Shown here in pieces: positions 1 to 8,492 of a stretch of DNA of 64,000 nt. The notes under the pieces were generated by a model. The model saw only the letters and a program-made list of their open reading frames with translations, had not been told where the DNA came from and did not search any database. The stretch is from Atlantibacter subterraneus. GTDB lineage: Bacteria; Pseudomonadota; Gammaproteobacteria; Enterobacterales; Enterobacteriaceae. Within the stretch, counting starts at the first letter, position 1; each line of letters begins with the position of its first letter. The DNA lies in contig NZ_VLPS01000008.1 in the NCBI RefSeq assembly GCF_007570865.1, forward strand, positions 372,001 through 436,000. The letters run 5' to 3'. The position numbers and the translations under genes were made by a program.

Positions 1-1
1 C

Positions 2-232
2 TCTGACCTGATGCATGAAAATCTGCGTGTCGCCAGTAATGCCATGAGCCGCTCTATCAACGCCCAGGCGGAACACTGGATGAAAATCGGCATGCTGGCG
101 GAACTCTACCCGCATCTTACCCACCAGCAGCTGGCCCGCGCGCTGGTGCAGGCGGAACTGAAAGGCGGTGTGGATATCACCGCGTTACTGGATGACACGC
201 TTCCCGAAACCAAAGAGGGTGCCGCGCAATGA
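2..232 (+). CDS. ParD-like antitoxin-family protein (5' end outside window)
   Basis: A small ribbon-helix-helix type protein of the ParD-like family. The frame is open from base 2 and reads S-D-L-M-H-E-N-L-R-V-A-S; the family normally has a short beta-strand plus 'isdel' segment before this point, and the ATG at base 11 has no convincing Shine-Dalgarno sequence. I therefore think the true start lies left of the window and only about 77 residues are visible. The motif NAMSRSINAQAEHWMKIG is the typical core of the family. Its stop overlaps the ATG of the next gene by four bases (ATGA), so the two are translationally coupled. In a classical system ParD neutralises ParE, but no ParE-like gene follows; the partner is a methionine aminopeptidase. 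A toxin-antitoxin role is therefore unproven; a DNA-binding autoregulator is equally possible. Confidence 0.8.
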   Translation, partial: SDLMHENLRVASNAMSRSINAQAEHWMKIGMLAELYPHLTHQQLARALVQAELKGGVDITALLDDTLPETKEGAAQ

Positions 233-1011
233 CTATCGTTTTGCATACCCAACAGGAAATTGAAATGGCGCGCGCCGCCGGCCACGCTGCCGCGAAGGTG
301 CTGGAGATGATCGCGCCCTATGTGCGTCCTGGCATCTCCACCGATGAGATTGACCGGATCTGTCATGACTATCTGGTGAACGAGCTAAAAGTGATCCCGG
401 CTAATATCGGCTATCACGGCTACACCAAAACGGTGTGTACCTCGGTAAATCATGTGGTGTGCCACGGCATCCCCTCTGACAAGCTGCTGAAGGCGGGTGA
501 TATCGTCAATATCGATGTGGCGATTATCAAAGAGGGTTGGTACGGCGATACCAGCCGCATGTACTTCGTGGGCGAACCATCGATCCGGGCACGCCGCCTG
601 GTGGATGTCACTTATGATTCAATGGTGGCGGGCATTAAAACCGTACGTCCGGGTGCCACGCTTGGCGATATCGGCGCGGCGATCCAGCGTGTGGCGGAAG
701 ACGCCGGTTTCTCGGTGGTCCGGGAATATTGTGGCCACGGCGTGGGTCGTGAATACCACGACGAACCGCAGATCCTGCATTACGGTATTCCGGGCACCGG
801 CATTGTGCTGGAGCCGGGGATGATTTTTACTATCGAACCGATGATTAACGCCGGTAAACCCGCTACCAGCGTACTGAGCGACGGCTGGACGGTGGTGACC
901 AAAGACCGCTCGCTGTCGGCCCAGTGGGAGCATACCGTGGCGGTGACCGACACCGGTTATGATCTACTCACACCCTGGCCGGACGGCGTCGGCAACTACG
1001 CGCCCCTGTAA
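229..1011 (+). CDS. map: Type I methionine aminopeptidase (secondary, ParD-linked copy)
   Basis: A 260-residue cytosolic metallo-aminopeptidase that removes N-terminal methionine from new proteins. The metal ligands of the family are all visible: Asp in NIDVA, Asp in YGDTSRM, His in CGHGVGREYHDEP, Glu in FTIEPMI and Glu in QWEHTVAV; the substrate His lies in VVCHGIP. It therefore looks catalytically competent. The housekeeping map of enterobacteria sits beside rpsB-tsf, which is not here, so this is probably an additional copy (inference). It starts inside the stop codon of the ParD-like gene and ends just before a terminator hairpin, so the pair forms a compact bicistron. Whether it processes a special set of proteins, or serves as the toxin-like partner of the upstream protein, cannot be told from sequence. 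Confidence 0.9.
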   Translation: MTIVLHTQQEIEMARAAGHAAAKVLEMIAPYVRPGISTDEIDRICHDYLVNELKVIPANIGYHGYTKTVCTSVNHVVCHGIPSDKLLKAGDIVNIDVAIIKEGWYGDTSRMYFVGEPSIRARRLVDVTYDSMVAGIKTVRPGATLGDIGAAIQRVAEDAGFSVVREYCGHGVGREYHDEPQILHYGIPGTGIVLEPGMIFTIEPMINAGKPATSVLSDGWTVVTKDRSLSAQWEHTVAVTDTGYDLLTPWPDGVGNYAPL

Positions 1012-1012
1012 A

Positions 1013-1034
1013 AAAGCGCGCCGAGGCGCGCTTT
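1013..1034. terminator. Bidirectional terminator between map and the ABC operon
   Basis: Inverted repeat AAAGCGCGC / GCGCGCTTT around a 4-base loop, flanked by A and T runs. It lies between two convergent genes and can end transcription from both sides. Confidence 0.8.
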
Positions 1035-1037
1035 GCT

Positions 1038-1724
1038 TTATGGCTGAAGGGCTTGCCGCTGCCAGCGTCGGGCCAGTACGCCCAGCCCGCTGCACAGCAG
1101 GTAATAGACCACGCCGACGAAGATAAAAATCGCCGCCGGGTATATCTGCACCCGGCTGTTCACCTGCCCGGCGACGGTGGTCAGTTCCGGCACGTTGACG
1201 ATAAACGCCAGCGACGTGTCTTTCAGCAGGCCGATAAAAATCCCCACCAGCGATGGCAGCACGTTGCGCAGCACCTGCGGCAACAGGATCAGCTTGAGCG
1301 CCTGCCACGGGCTGAATCCCTGGGTCTGAGCCGCTTCATATTGCCCGCCCGGCAGAGCCTGAAGCCCGGCCAGCGTCGAATGCATCACCGACGCCGAGGT
1401 AAACCACGCCAGCGCCAGCGTCACCGTTACCGCACCTGGCAGGTCGATGCCCATCATCATCGGCAGTAAATACCACAGCCAGAAGATAACGAAGATCAGC
1501 GGAATGCCGCGGATCAGCTCCGCCCAGGCAAACAGCACGCGCCGCACCATACCGGAATAACGCCACGCCAGGCATGCCAGCGCTATTCCGCCGGGCAAGG
1601 CCAGCACGCCCGCGCCGAGCGCCATCATTAAGGTTAACAGCACGCCCCCCGGCTCGCCCTGCGCCATCCGGCCCCACAGCAGATAATCGAGGTTATCGGT
1701 AATCACGGTGATATTAGCGATCAC
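1038..1724 (-). CDS. Polar amino acid ABC transporter permease (second subunit)
   Basis: A 228-residue inner-membrane protein of the histidine/glutamate/glutamine (HisMQ-type) permease family. Several hydrophobic segments are visible, and the conserved cytoplasmic coupling loop reads LPGGQYEAAQTQGFSPWQALKLILLPQ, the EAA motif that contacts the ATPase. It is the last gene of a four-gene minus-strand operon (binding protein, ATPase, permease, permease) and its start overlaps the end of the preceding permease by 11 bases. Together the two permeases form a heterodimeric channel. The layout resembles glutamate/aspartate importers, but the substrate is not established. Confidence 0.85.
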   Translation of the reverse strand: MIANITVITDNLDYLLWGRMAQGEPGGVLLTLMMALGAGVLALPGGIALACLAWRYSGMVRRVLFAWAELIRGIPLIFVIFWLWYLLPMMMGIDLPGAVTVTLALAWFTSASVMHSTLAGLQALPGGQYEAAQTQGFSPWQALKLILLPQVLRNVLPSLVGIFIGLLKDTSLAFIVNVPELTTVAGQVNSRVQIYPAAIFIFVGVVYYLLCSGLGVLARRWQRQALQP

Positions 1725-2493
1725 GTTGCACCTCGCTTTGCGCGATGGCGGGTTGGGTTACGGGTTTGCGGCGCGATCTCCCCGGCCCGATCCTGCCAAG
1801 CACCACGCCCATCACCACGCCGAGTAATAAATAGAGCACGGTGCCCACGGCAAACGCTTCCAGCGCATGAGCGTTGTAGCTTTCAATCTGGCGCACCTGA
1901 TACGTCAGCTCGGCAAAGCCGATGCCGCTGGCCAGTGACGACAGTTTCATCAGATTCAGATACTGGCCGACAATCGGCTGCCAGGCGTTCGCCAGCCCTT
2001 GTGGCAACAGCACGCAGCGAAACAGCGCCCAGGTAGAAAATCCCTGAGACAGCGCCGCTTCGCGCTGACCGTTGGGCACGGCGCTTAAGCCCGCTTCAAT
2101 CTCCTCGATTAAAAACGCTGAGGTGAAGACGCCCAGTCCCCAGGCCGAGCAGAGAAATTCCGGCGTCAGCCACCAGACATCCCCCGGCAAAATCGACCAG
2201 CCGTGATCGGCGTTAATAAAATCGCGCAGCGCCAGCGGCAGCAGGTTCCAGGCCGCGAAGTACCAGAACAGCAGTTGCACCAGCAGCGGCGTATTGCGGA
2301 ATACCGAAACCCAGCCTGCCACCACGGCGCGCCCTGCACCGCCGCCCGCCAGCCGCAGCGCCAGAAACAGCACCGCCAGCACGGTGGCCAGCGCCATGCC
2401 GATTAGCGACACCCACACCGTGGTCAGAAAGCCCGAAATAATCCATTGCCGGGGAAGCCCGGTCAGCACCCCCTGCCAGTCCAGATCAAACAT
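1714..2493 (-). CDS. Polar amino acid ABC transporter permease (first subunit)
   Basis: A 259-residue inner-membrane permease of the same family as its downstream neighbour. The EAA coupling loop is visible in NGQREAALSQGFSTWALFRCVLLPQ. Its ATG shares a base with the stop codon of the ATPase gene (TGATG) and its own end overlaps the next permease, so expression is tightly coupled. The C-terminal tail after the last membrane segment is basic (RIGPGRSRRKP) and probably cytoplasmic. By family resemblance it pairs with the second permease as in GltJ-GltK; the ligand is unknown. Confidence 0.85.
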   Translation of the reverse strand: MFDLDWQGVLTGLPRQWIISGFLTTVWVSLIGMALATVLAVLFLALRLAGGGAGRAVVAGWVSVFRNTPLLVQLLFWYFAAWNLLPLALRDFINADHGWSILPGDVWWLTPEFLCSAWGLGVFTSAFLIEEIEAGLSAVPNGQREAALSQGFSTWALFRCVLLPQGLANAWQPIVGQYLNLMKLSSLASGIGFAELTYQVRQIESYNAHALEAFAVGTVLYLLLGVVMGVVLGRIGPGRSRRKPVTQPAIAQSEVQRDR

Positions 2494-3311
2494 CAGTCGG
2501 GCCGCTCCTGGTGTAAAGGGTCGAGCACTTTCTTCAGGAAGCGCTGGGCGCGGGGGTGTTGCGGCGCGGAGAAAAACTGCGCCGGGGCGGCCACTTCGAG
2601 AATGTCGCCACCGTCGATAAACACCACGCGATCGGCGATTTCCCGGGCGAACTGCATTTCATGGGTCACCACAATCATGGTGATGCCGCTGTGTGCCAGG
2701 GATTTCATCACGTACAGCACTTCACCGATCATTTCTGGGTCCAGCGCCGAGGTGGGCTCATCAAACAGAATGATTTGCGGCGAAGAGGCCAACGCACGGG
2801 CAATCGCCACGCGCTGCTGCTGCCCGCCAGAAAGCTGTGCGGGCAGTTGATCGGCCTTATCCACCAGACCGACCTGCTGCAATAACTCGCGGGCACGCTG
2901 GTCCGCCGCCGCCTGTTTCCAGCCGTGAACCTGCACCAGCGCCAGAGTGATGTTCTGGCGCGCGGTGAGGTGGGCATACAGGTTAAATTGCTGGAACACA
3001 AACCCAACCCGGCTGCGCAACTGGCGCAGCGCGCGGCCCTGAATGCCGTGGGTAGGTTTATTGTCGATCAGGATATCGCCGCCGCTCAGCGGCTCAAGCT
3101 GGTTGATCAGACGGATCAGCGTGGATTTACCCGAGCCCGACGGACCGAGGATCGCCACCACTTCACCCTGATTGATCGTCAGGTTGATGCCGTTCAGTAC
3201 CCGGTGATCGCCGTACTGTTTCACGACATCGCGAAACTCAACGCTCGCCTGCTCCAGATGTGAAAAATCCGCGGACGATGCCGCGGAGCGTGTAATGAGG
3301 CCAGACAGCAT
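2493..3311 (-). CDS. Polar amino acid ABC transporter ATP-binding protein
   Basis: A 272-residue ABC ATPase powering the neighbouring importer. Visible in order: Walker A GPSGSGKST (about residue 56), the Q-loop in FVFQQFN, the signature LSGGQQQR, Walker B IILFDEP and the switch His in VVTHEM. It carries about 25 residues ahead of the usual start of GltL/GlnQ-type ATPases; the ATG used here follows the stop codon of the binding-protein gene by one base, so this longer form is favoured by coupling, although an internal start cannot be excluded. Confidence 0.88.
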   Translation of the reverse strand: MLSGLITRSAASSADFSHLEQASVEFRDVVKQYGDHRVLNGINLTINQGEVVAILGPSGSGKSTLIRLINQLEPLSGGDILIDNKPTHGIQGRALRQLRSRVGFVFQQFNLYAHLTARQNITLALVQVHGWKQAAADQRARELLQQVGLVDKADQLPAQLSGGQQQRVAIARALASSPQIILFDEPTSALDPEMIGEVLYVMKSLAHSGITMIVVTHEMQFAREIADRVVFIDGGDILEVAAPAQFFSAPQHPRAQRFLKKVLDPLHQERPD

Positions 3312-3312
3312 A

Positions 3313-4143
3313 TTACTTCGCTTCTATGGTAAAGGAACGCGGCTGCGGAGTCTGGGTAGACGGGCCAAACCAGGTGTCGTAGATACGGCTGGCTTCGCCA
3401 CTCTTTTCGAGATTCACCAGTTCATCGTTTACCGCTTTCAGCAGCGCGGTTTCACCCTTCTTCACGCCGACGCCGATCTCTTCTTTACTCAGCAGGTCCG
3501 GCAAAATTTTGAAGTTGGCTTTATCCGGCGCGCCCGCCAGCAGGCCAGCCAGAATGGTGCTGTCCTGGGTGATCGCCTGCACGTTGCCGTTACGTAGCGC
3601 AGTTAGAGCCAGCGGTATATCGTCATACGCCAGCACCCGAGCCTGCGGGTAACGCTGATGCAGCGCCTGCTCGCCAGTGGTGCCTTTTACTGCGCCAATG
3701 CGCGCGCGGCTGTAATCATCCAGCTTGTCCGGGGATTTGGCTGGGACCAGGAATTGCTGGCCGGTAACAAAATATGGCGTGGAGAAATCGATCACCTGGG
3801 CGCGTTCCGGAGTGATGGTGATATCCGCCACAATCAGATCCGCTTTGCCGGACTGCAATAAAGGAATACGGTTCGCCGGGTTGGTGGCAACCAGTTCCAG
3901 CTTCACGCCGAGCGATTTCGCCAGCGCTTTCGCGAAGTCCACATCGTAACCGACGATTTCATGGCTTTTTGGGTCCACGGAACCAAACGGCGGGTTAGCA
4001 TCAAAGGTCGCCACTTTTACGACGCCCGCTTTTTTAATATCCGCTAATTGATCGGCCTGCGCGGATGCGGCGGCGAAACCGCCTAATGCCACCATTGCCA
4101 GAGCCAGCAGTGCTTTGCGCTGTACGCCAAATTGATGTGCCAT
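3313..4143 (-). CDS. Periplasmic amino acid-binding protein of the ABC importer
   Basis: A 276-residue family-3 solute-binding protein. A signal peptide is clear (basic start, hydrophobic stretch, cleavage near ASAQA-DQ), followed by DIKKAGVVKVATFDANPPFG and the family signature GYDVDFAKALAKSLGVKLELV. The segments DLIVADITITPER and YFVTGQQ are typical of polar amino acid binders. It is the first gene of the operon and has a good ribosome binding site (AGAGGAAACT before ATG). The family covers glutamate, aspartate, arginine, glutamine and cystine; I cannot decide the ligand. Confidence 0.87.
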   Translation of the reverse strand: MAHQFGVQRKALLALAMVALGGFAAASAQADQLADIKKAGVVKVATFDANPPFGSVDPKSHEIVGYDVDFAKALAKSLGVKLELVATNPANRIPLLQSGKADLIVADITITPERAQVIDFSTPYFVTGQQFLVPAKSPDKLDDYSRARIGAVKGTTGEQALHQRYPQARVLAYDDIPLALTALRNGNVQAITQDSTILAGLLAGAPDKANFKILPDLLSKEEIGVGVKKGETALLKAVNDELVNLEKSGEASRIYDTWFGPSTQTPQPRSFTIEAK

Positions 4144-4807
4144 AGTTTCCTCTGATTACCCTGTATTTATTAGTTTGTGGTATTACGCTCCCATAACTTT
4201 TTCGCTTCGACAAATGCCAAAAATGACTTAACACATACAAAAAAGTTATTAGTAAACAGGCTGTTAACCATTACGGAAAGCCGTGTTATTTGGCGCGTGA
4301 AAAGCAGCAAAAATTTGCTTCAGGAAGGGAGATTTGTCGGCGCAGATCGCTTTCAGCACCAGAACGGGATGTTATGCATTTAACGCTGTTAATTGATAAT
4401 AAAATGACGAAACCCTCTATTTTTCTTTTCTAAAACCCGGCATGTTAAGTCTCATTAAATTAAATATTCGGCTAAACATGCGTTTTTGATACAAATCATA
4501 TTCAATACCCCTTTATGGGTATTTTAAATATTTCGTGATCGCCGATCCCGTCGTTTTATTAATTCTGTAATCACCGTCATTTATTTCACTGCAATAAATA
4601 AAAATTACTTAACTGCTTGTTATCAATGCGCATTCTCCTGCCACGCATATATTTACTTACTCATCTTTACTCTTGATCGAAAACAATATTTTTAATGGGG
4701 TTTTTGCTAATTTACGCTCAGAGCAATGTCGAGATGGCAATTATTGCCATTCCCTTTAGTGAATAAAAATAACCGCACAGACGCGGCTTACTTTGGACGG
4801 AACGCTC
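4144..4807 (+). promoter_or_regulatory. Regulatory region between the ABC operon and nrfA
   Basis: A 664-base AT-rich gap without a credible gene. Its right part should hold the nrf promoter. A 9/10 FNR-type site (TTGATcgaaAACAA) lies at 4673-4686; an extended -10 (TGC-TAATTT, 4705-4713) sits at the distance that would place FNR near -41.5. A second 9/10 FNR-type site (TTGATacaaATCAT) is at 4486-4499, followed by a 7-2-7 inverted pair of NarL/NarP-type heptamers (TACCCCT-TT-ATGGGTA) at 4506-4521. A small hairpin (ATGGCAA/TTGCCAT) is at 4734-4750 in the presumed leader. Site calls are by eye against known consensus sequences. Confidence 0.55.
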
Positions 4808-6253
4808 ATGGCCAGGATAAGCAAATTTCTTCCCTACTTCTGGAGCCTATTCGCCGGCTTATTGTTGTTAAGCCCGGCACACGCAGAACAAGCTCCTGCT
4901 GCAACCGCACCCGCGAAAATTGAAGCGCATAACGAAGTTTTCGCCAATAAACATCCCGATCAATTCAATTCATGGAAAGCCACCAGCGAGCAATCTGAAC
5001 GTGAAGATGCGCTGGCGGAAGACCCGAATATGGTGATCCTGTGGGCGGGCTATCCGTTCTCGCGGGATTACAACAAACCGCGCGGCCACGCTTATGCGCT
5101 CACCGATGTACGTGAAACCCTGCGTACCGGCGCGCCGAAAACCGCCGAGGACGGCCCGCTGCCAATGGCCTGCTGGAGCTGTAAAAGCCCGGATGTCGCC
5201 CGCCTGATCCAGAAAGAGGGCGAAGCGGGTTACTTCCATGGTAAATGGGCGCGCGGCGGGCCGGAAATTGTTAACGATTTAGGCTGTGCCGACTGCCATA
5301 ACACCGCCTCTGAAGACTTTGCTAAAGGCAAACCGGCGTTAACCCTGTCCCGTCCTTATGCGGCGCGCGCCATGGAAACCATCGGCAAACCGTTCGACAA
5401 AGCCAGCCGTCTGGATCAGCAGGCCATGGTCTGCGGTCAGTGCCACGTTGAATACTATTTTGACGGCAAAGACAAAGCGGTGAAATTCCCGTGGGATAAC
5501 GGTCCGAACGTTGACGGTATGGAAAAATACTACGACGACATCGCCTTCTCCGACTGGGTGAACCCGCTGTCTAAAACCCCGATGCTGAAAGCGCAGCACC
5601 CGGAATATGAAACCTGGAGCGCAGGTATTCACGGCAAGAATAACGTGACCTGTATCGACTGCCATATGCCGAAGATGCAGAACGCCGAAGGCAAAATGTT
5701 TACCAGCCATAAGATTGGCAACCCGTTCGATACTTTCGATCAGACCTGTAAAAACTGTCATACCCAGACCAAAGAAGCGTTGCAGTCCGTGGTCGCCGAG
5801 CGTAAAGCCGCGATTCAGGATCTGAAACGTAAAGTGGAAGTTCAGCTGGTTCACGCGCACTTTGAAGCCAAAGCCGCGCTGGATGCCGGTGCGACCGATG
5901 AAGAGATGAAGCCGATTCAGACCGATATCCGCCACGCGCAATGGCGCTGGGACCTGGCGATCGCGTCGCACGGCGTTCATATGCACGCGCCGGATGAAGC
6001 GCTGCGTATGCTCGGCACCGCGCTGAATAAAGCCGCCGATGCCCGCGCTAAGCTGATTCGCCTGCTGGCCACCAAAGGCATCACCGAAGAGGTGAAACTG
6101 CCGGATATCTCCACCAAAGCCAAAGCCCAGGCGGCGATTGGCCTGGATATGCAGAAAATCAACGCAGAGAAACAGGACTTCCTGAAAACCGTGGTACCGC
6201 AATGGGACGATCAGGCGCGTAAAAACGGATTGCTGGGAACCGAAGGCAAATAA
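4808..6253 (+). CDS. nrfA: Ammonia-forming cytochrome c nitrite reductase NrfA
   Basis: The periplasmic pentahaem enzyme that reduces nitrite to ammonium with six electrons. The ATG at 4808 is chosen over an in-frame TTG 15 bases upstream because GGACGG lies at ribosome-binding distance and the protein then begins MARISKFLP followed by a hydrophobic signal peptide cleaved near SPAHA-EQ. The catalytic haem is bound by CWSCK (residues 122-126), with lysine replacing the usual histidine; four CXXCH motifs follow (CADCH, CGQCH, CIDCH, CKNCH). The 481-residue length and sequence match the E. coli enzyme closely. It heads the nrf operon and depends on NrfEFG for attaching haem to the CWSCK site. 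Confidence 0.98.
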   Translation: MARISKFLPYFWSLFAGLLLLSPAHAEQAPAATAPAKIEAHNEVFANKHPDQFNSWKATSEQSEREDALAEDPNMVILWAGYPFSRDYNKPRGHAYALTDVRETLRTGAPKTAEDGPLPMACWSCKSPDVARLIQKEGEAGYFHGKWARGGPEIVNDLGCADCHNTASEDFAKGKPALTLSRPYAARAMETIGKPFDKASRLDQQAMVCGQCHVEYYFDGKDKAVKFPWDNGPNVDGMEKYYDDIAFSDWVNPLSKTPMLKAQHPEYETWSAGIHGKNNVTCIDCHMPKMQNAEGKMFTSHKIGNPFDTFDQTCKNCHTQTKEALQSVVAERKAAIQDLKRKVEVQLVHAHFEAKAALDAGATDEEMKPIQTDIRHAQWRWDLAIASHGVHMHAPDEALRMLGTALNKAADARAKLIRLLATKGITEEVKLPDISTKAKAQAAIGLDMQKINAEKQDFLKTVVPQWDDQARKNGLLGTEGK

Positions 6254-6298
6254 CCCCTAATGCCGCCCCGCAAGGGGTGGCAAAAATTTGGAGTCAAT

Positions 6299-6865
6299 AT
6301 GAGCGTACTACGTTCGTTATTTACTGCTGGGGTGCTGGCGTTAGGCTGTTTATGGATATTACCCGTACAGGCTGCGCCGTCTTCCCAGGCAGACACCGAT
6401 TCGCAGTGGACCGTGACGCAACAGCGCAATCCCGATAAGGCTTGCCTGGATTGCCATAAGCCTGAAAAAGAAGGGATGCACGGGAAGCACGCGGAAGCCA
6501 TCAACCCGAACAACAATTTGCCGGTCACCTGTACCAACTGCCACGGCAATATTTCGCCGGAACACCGCAACGGCGTGAAAGATGCCATGCGGTTTAATGA
6601 TCCGATGTACACCGTCGAGCAGCAGAACAGCGTCTGTATGGCGTGCCACCTGCCGGAACAGCTGCAAAAAGCGTTCTGGCCGCATAACGTGCATGCCACC
6701 AAAGTCGCCTGCGCCAGCTGCCACAATCTGCATCCGAAGCAGGACACGATGCAGACCCTGAACGATAAGAGTCGGATCAAACTTTGCGTCGATTGCCACC
6801 GCGAACAGCGTGACAATCCCGCGTTCAATCCCTCCTCGGTTCATCTGGGTAAGGATCATCCATGA
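6299..6865 (+). CDS. nrfB: Pentahaem cytochrome c NrfB
   Basis: A 188-residue periplasmic electron carrier that passes electrons from the NrfCD quinol dehydrogenase to NrfA. Five CXXCH haem sites are visible: CLDCH, CTNCH, CMACH, CASCH and CVDCH. The start at 6299 gives a signal peptide ([20 protein letters not shown], cleaved near VQA-AP) and has GGAG eight bases upstream; the longer frame from 6260 would spoil it. A small GC-rich hairpin (CCCC-GCAA-GGGG) lies between nrfA and nrfB and may tune relative expression. Its end overlaps nrfC by four bases. Confidence 0.97.
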   Translation: MSVLRSLFTAGVLALGCLWILPVQAAPSSQADTDSQWTVTQQRNPDKACLDCHKPEKEGMHGKHAEAINPNNNLPVTCTNCHGNISPEHRNGVKDAMRFNDPMYTVEQQNSVCMACHLPEQLQKAFWPHNVHATKVACASCHNLHPKQDTMQTLNDKSRIKLCVDCHREQRDNPAFNPSSVHLGKDHP

Positions 6866-7533
6866 CATGCTCTCGTCGTCAATTCGTTACCAGAATGGGG
6901 GCATTGATCGCCGTGAGCGGAACGATGGGGGTTTCAATTGCTCAGGCGCTCACCATCAACGGCGTGCGCTACGGCATGATCCACGACGAGTCGAAGTGTA
7001 TTGGCTGCACGGCCTGCATGGACGCCTGCCGCGAAGTGAACAACGTGCCTAAAGGGGTATCGCGTCTGACGATTATTCAGAGCGAACCCATCGGCGAGTT
7101 TCCGGATGTGAAGTACCAGTTTTTCCGGAAATCCTGCCAGCACTGCGATCACGCGCCGTGCGTGGACGTGTGCCCGACCGGCGCATCGTTCCGCGACGCG
7201 GCGACCGGCATCGTGGATGTGAATCCCGATCTGTGCGTCGGCTGCCAGTACTGTATCGCCTCCTGCCCTTACCGCGTGCGGTTTATCCATCCGGAAAACA
7301 AAACGGCGGATAAATGCGATTTTTGCCGTAAAACTAACCTCAAGGAAGGCAAACTGCCGGCCTGTGTGCTGTCATGCCCTACCAGCGCACTGACCTTCGG
7401 CAATCTCGACGATCCAAACAGCGAGATTTCGTTGATGCTGGCGAAGAAACCGACCTACCGTTACAAGCTGGCGCTGGGCACCAAACCCAAAGTGTACCGC
7501 GTGCCGTTTAAATATGGGGAGGTCACCCAATGA
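6862..7533 (+). CDS. nrfC: 4Fe-4S ferredoxin-type protein NrfC
   Basis: A 223-residue iron-sulfur protein that couples membrane quinol oxidation by NrfD to NrfB. A twin-arginine type leader begins it ([12 protein letters not shown]), indicating folded export. Four cysteine clusters for 4Fe-4S centres are visible: [47 protein letters not shown] and CDFCRK...CVLSCP. It overlaps both neighbours by four bases, so nrfBCD are translationally coupled. Confidence 0.97.
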   Translation: MTCSRRQFVTRMGALIAVSGTMGVSIAQALTINGVRYGMIHDESKCIGCTACMDACREVNNVPKGVSRLTIIQSEPIGEFPDVKYQFFRKSCQHCDHAPCVDVCPTGASFRDAATGIVDVNPDLCVGCQYCIASCPYRVRFIHPENKTADKCDFCRKTNLKEGKLPACVLSCPTSALTFGNLDDPNSEISLMLAKKPTYRYKLALGTKPKVYRVPFKYGEVTQ

Positions 7534-8480
7534 ACCCCGTGAATCCAACCCCGTTCCATTTTGAGTCACTGGTCTGGGACTGGCCGATTGCCGTCTATCT
7601 GTTTCTGATTGGTATTTCGGCCGGGCTGGTTACGCTGTCGATTCTGCTGCGCCGTTACCATCCGGCGCTGGGCGGCGCGCAAAGTACCCTGATCCGCACC
7701 ACGCTGGTCCTCGCGCCGACCACCATTATTCTCGGCTTGCTGATCCTGATTTTGCACCTGACGCGGCCCTGGACTTTCTGGAAGCTGATGTTCCATTACA
7801 GCCTGACTTCGGTGATGTCGATGGGCGTGATGCTATTCCAGGTCTATATGGCGGTGATGGTGGTGTGGCTGGCGAAAATCTTTGAAAGCGACGTGCTGAA
7901 GCTGCAACAGCGCTGGCTGCCGCGCTTCACGTTGGTGCGCACGGTGCTCGGCTGGCTGACGCCGTTCCAGCGCCCCATCGAAACGCTGATGCTGGTGCTG
8001 GCGGTGCTGCTGGGTGCGTATACCGGCTTCCTGCTGTCGGCGCTGAAATCCTATCCGCTGCTCAACAACCCGATCCTTCCGGCGCTGTTTTTGTTTTCGG
8101 GGATTTCTTCCGGCGCGGCGGTGGCGCTGCTCGCCATGTTCCGCGACCCGCATAACAAAGAAGCACACTTTATCCATAAGCTGGAAACCCCGGTGGTCTG
8201 GCTGGAAATCTTCCTGCTGGCGGCGTTTTTCGTCGGCCTGGCGTTAGGGGATGATGGGAAAATGCGCTCGCTGGCGGCGGCGCTCGGCGGCGGGTTCTGG
8301 ACCTGGTGGTTCTGGATCGGCGTGGTGGGCATTGGGCTGTTAATCCCGATGCTGCTGAAACGCCTGCTGCCGCAGGCGGCGACGCCCTCCGGCGTGCTGC
8401 TGATCAGCGGAGCCAGCCTGACCGGCGTATTGCTACTGCGCTTTTTTATTCTCTATGCGGGGCAATTAACCGTTGTGTGA
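7530..8480 (+). CDS. nrfD: Membrane quinol dehydrogenase subunit NrfD
   Basis: A 316-residue integral membrane protein of the NrfD/PsrC family with about eight hydrophobic segments. It oxidises menaquinol and hands electrons to NrfC on the periplasmic side. The length matches the E. coli protein, and it starts within the stop codon of nrfC. The same fold is present in HybB of the hydrogenase operon in this window, so two quinone-linked modules of related design sit side by side. Confidence 0.95.
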   Translation: MNPVNPTPFHFESLVWDWPIAVYLFLIGISAGLVTLSILLRRYHPALGGAQSTLIRTTLVLAPTTIILGLLILILHLTRPWTFWKLMFHYSLTSVMSMGVMLFQVYMAVMVVWLAKIFESDVLKLQQRWLPRFTLVRTVLGWLTPFQRPIETLMLVLAVLLGAYTGFLLSALKSYPLLNNPILPALFLFSGISSGAAVALLAMFRDPHNKEAHFIHKLETPVVWLEIFLLAAFFVGLALGDDGKMRSLAAALGGGFWTWWFWIGVVGIGLLIPMLLKRLLPQAATPSGVLLISGASLTGVLLLRFFILYAGQLTVV

Positions 8481-8492
8481 TCAGGGTGAAGC

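Noticed and set aside
5339-6202. A 287-codon open frame opposite nrfA
   Set aside because: Antisense shadow; nrfA is certain from its haem motifs and length.
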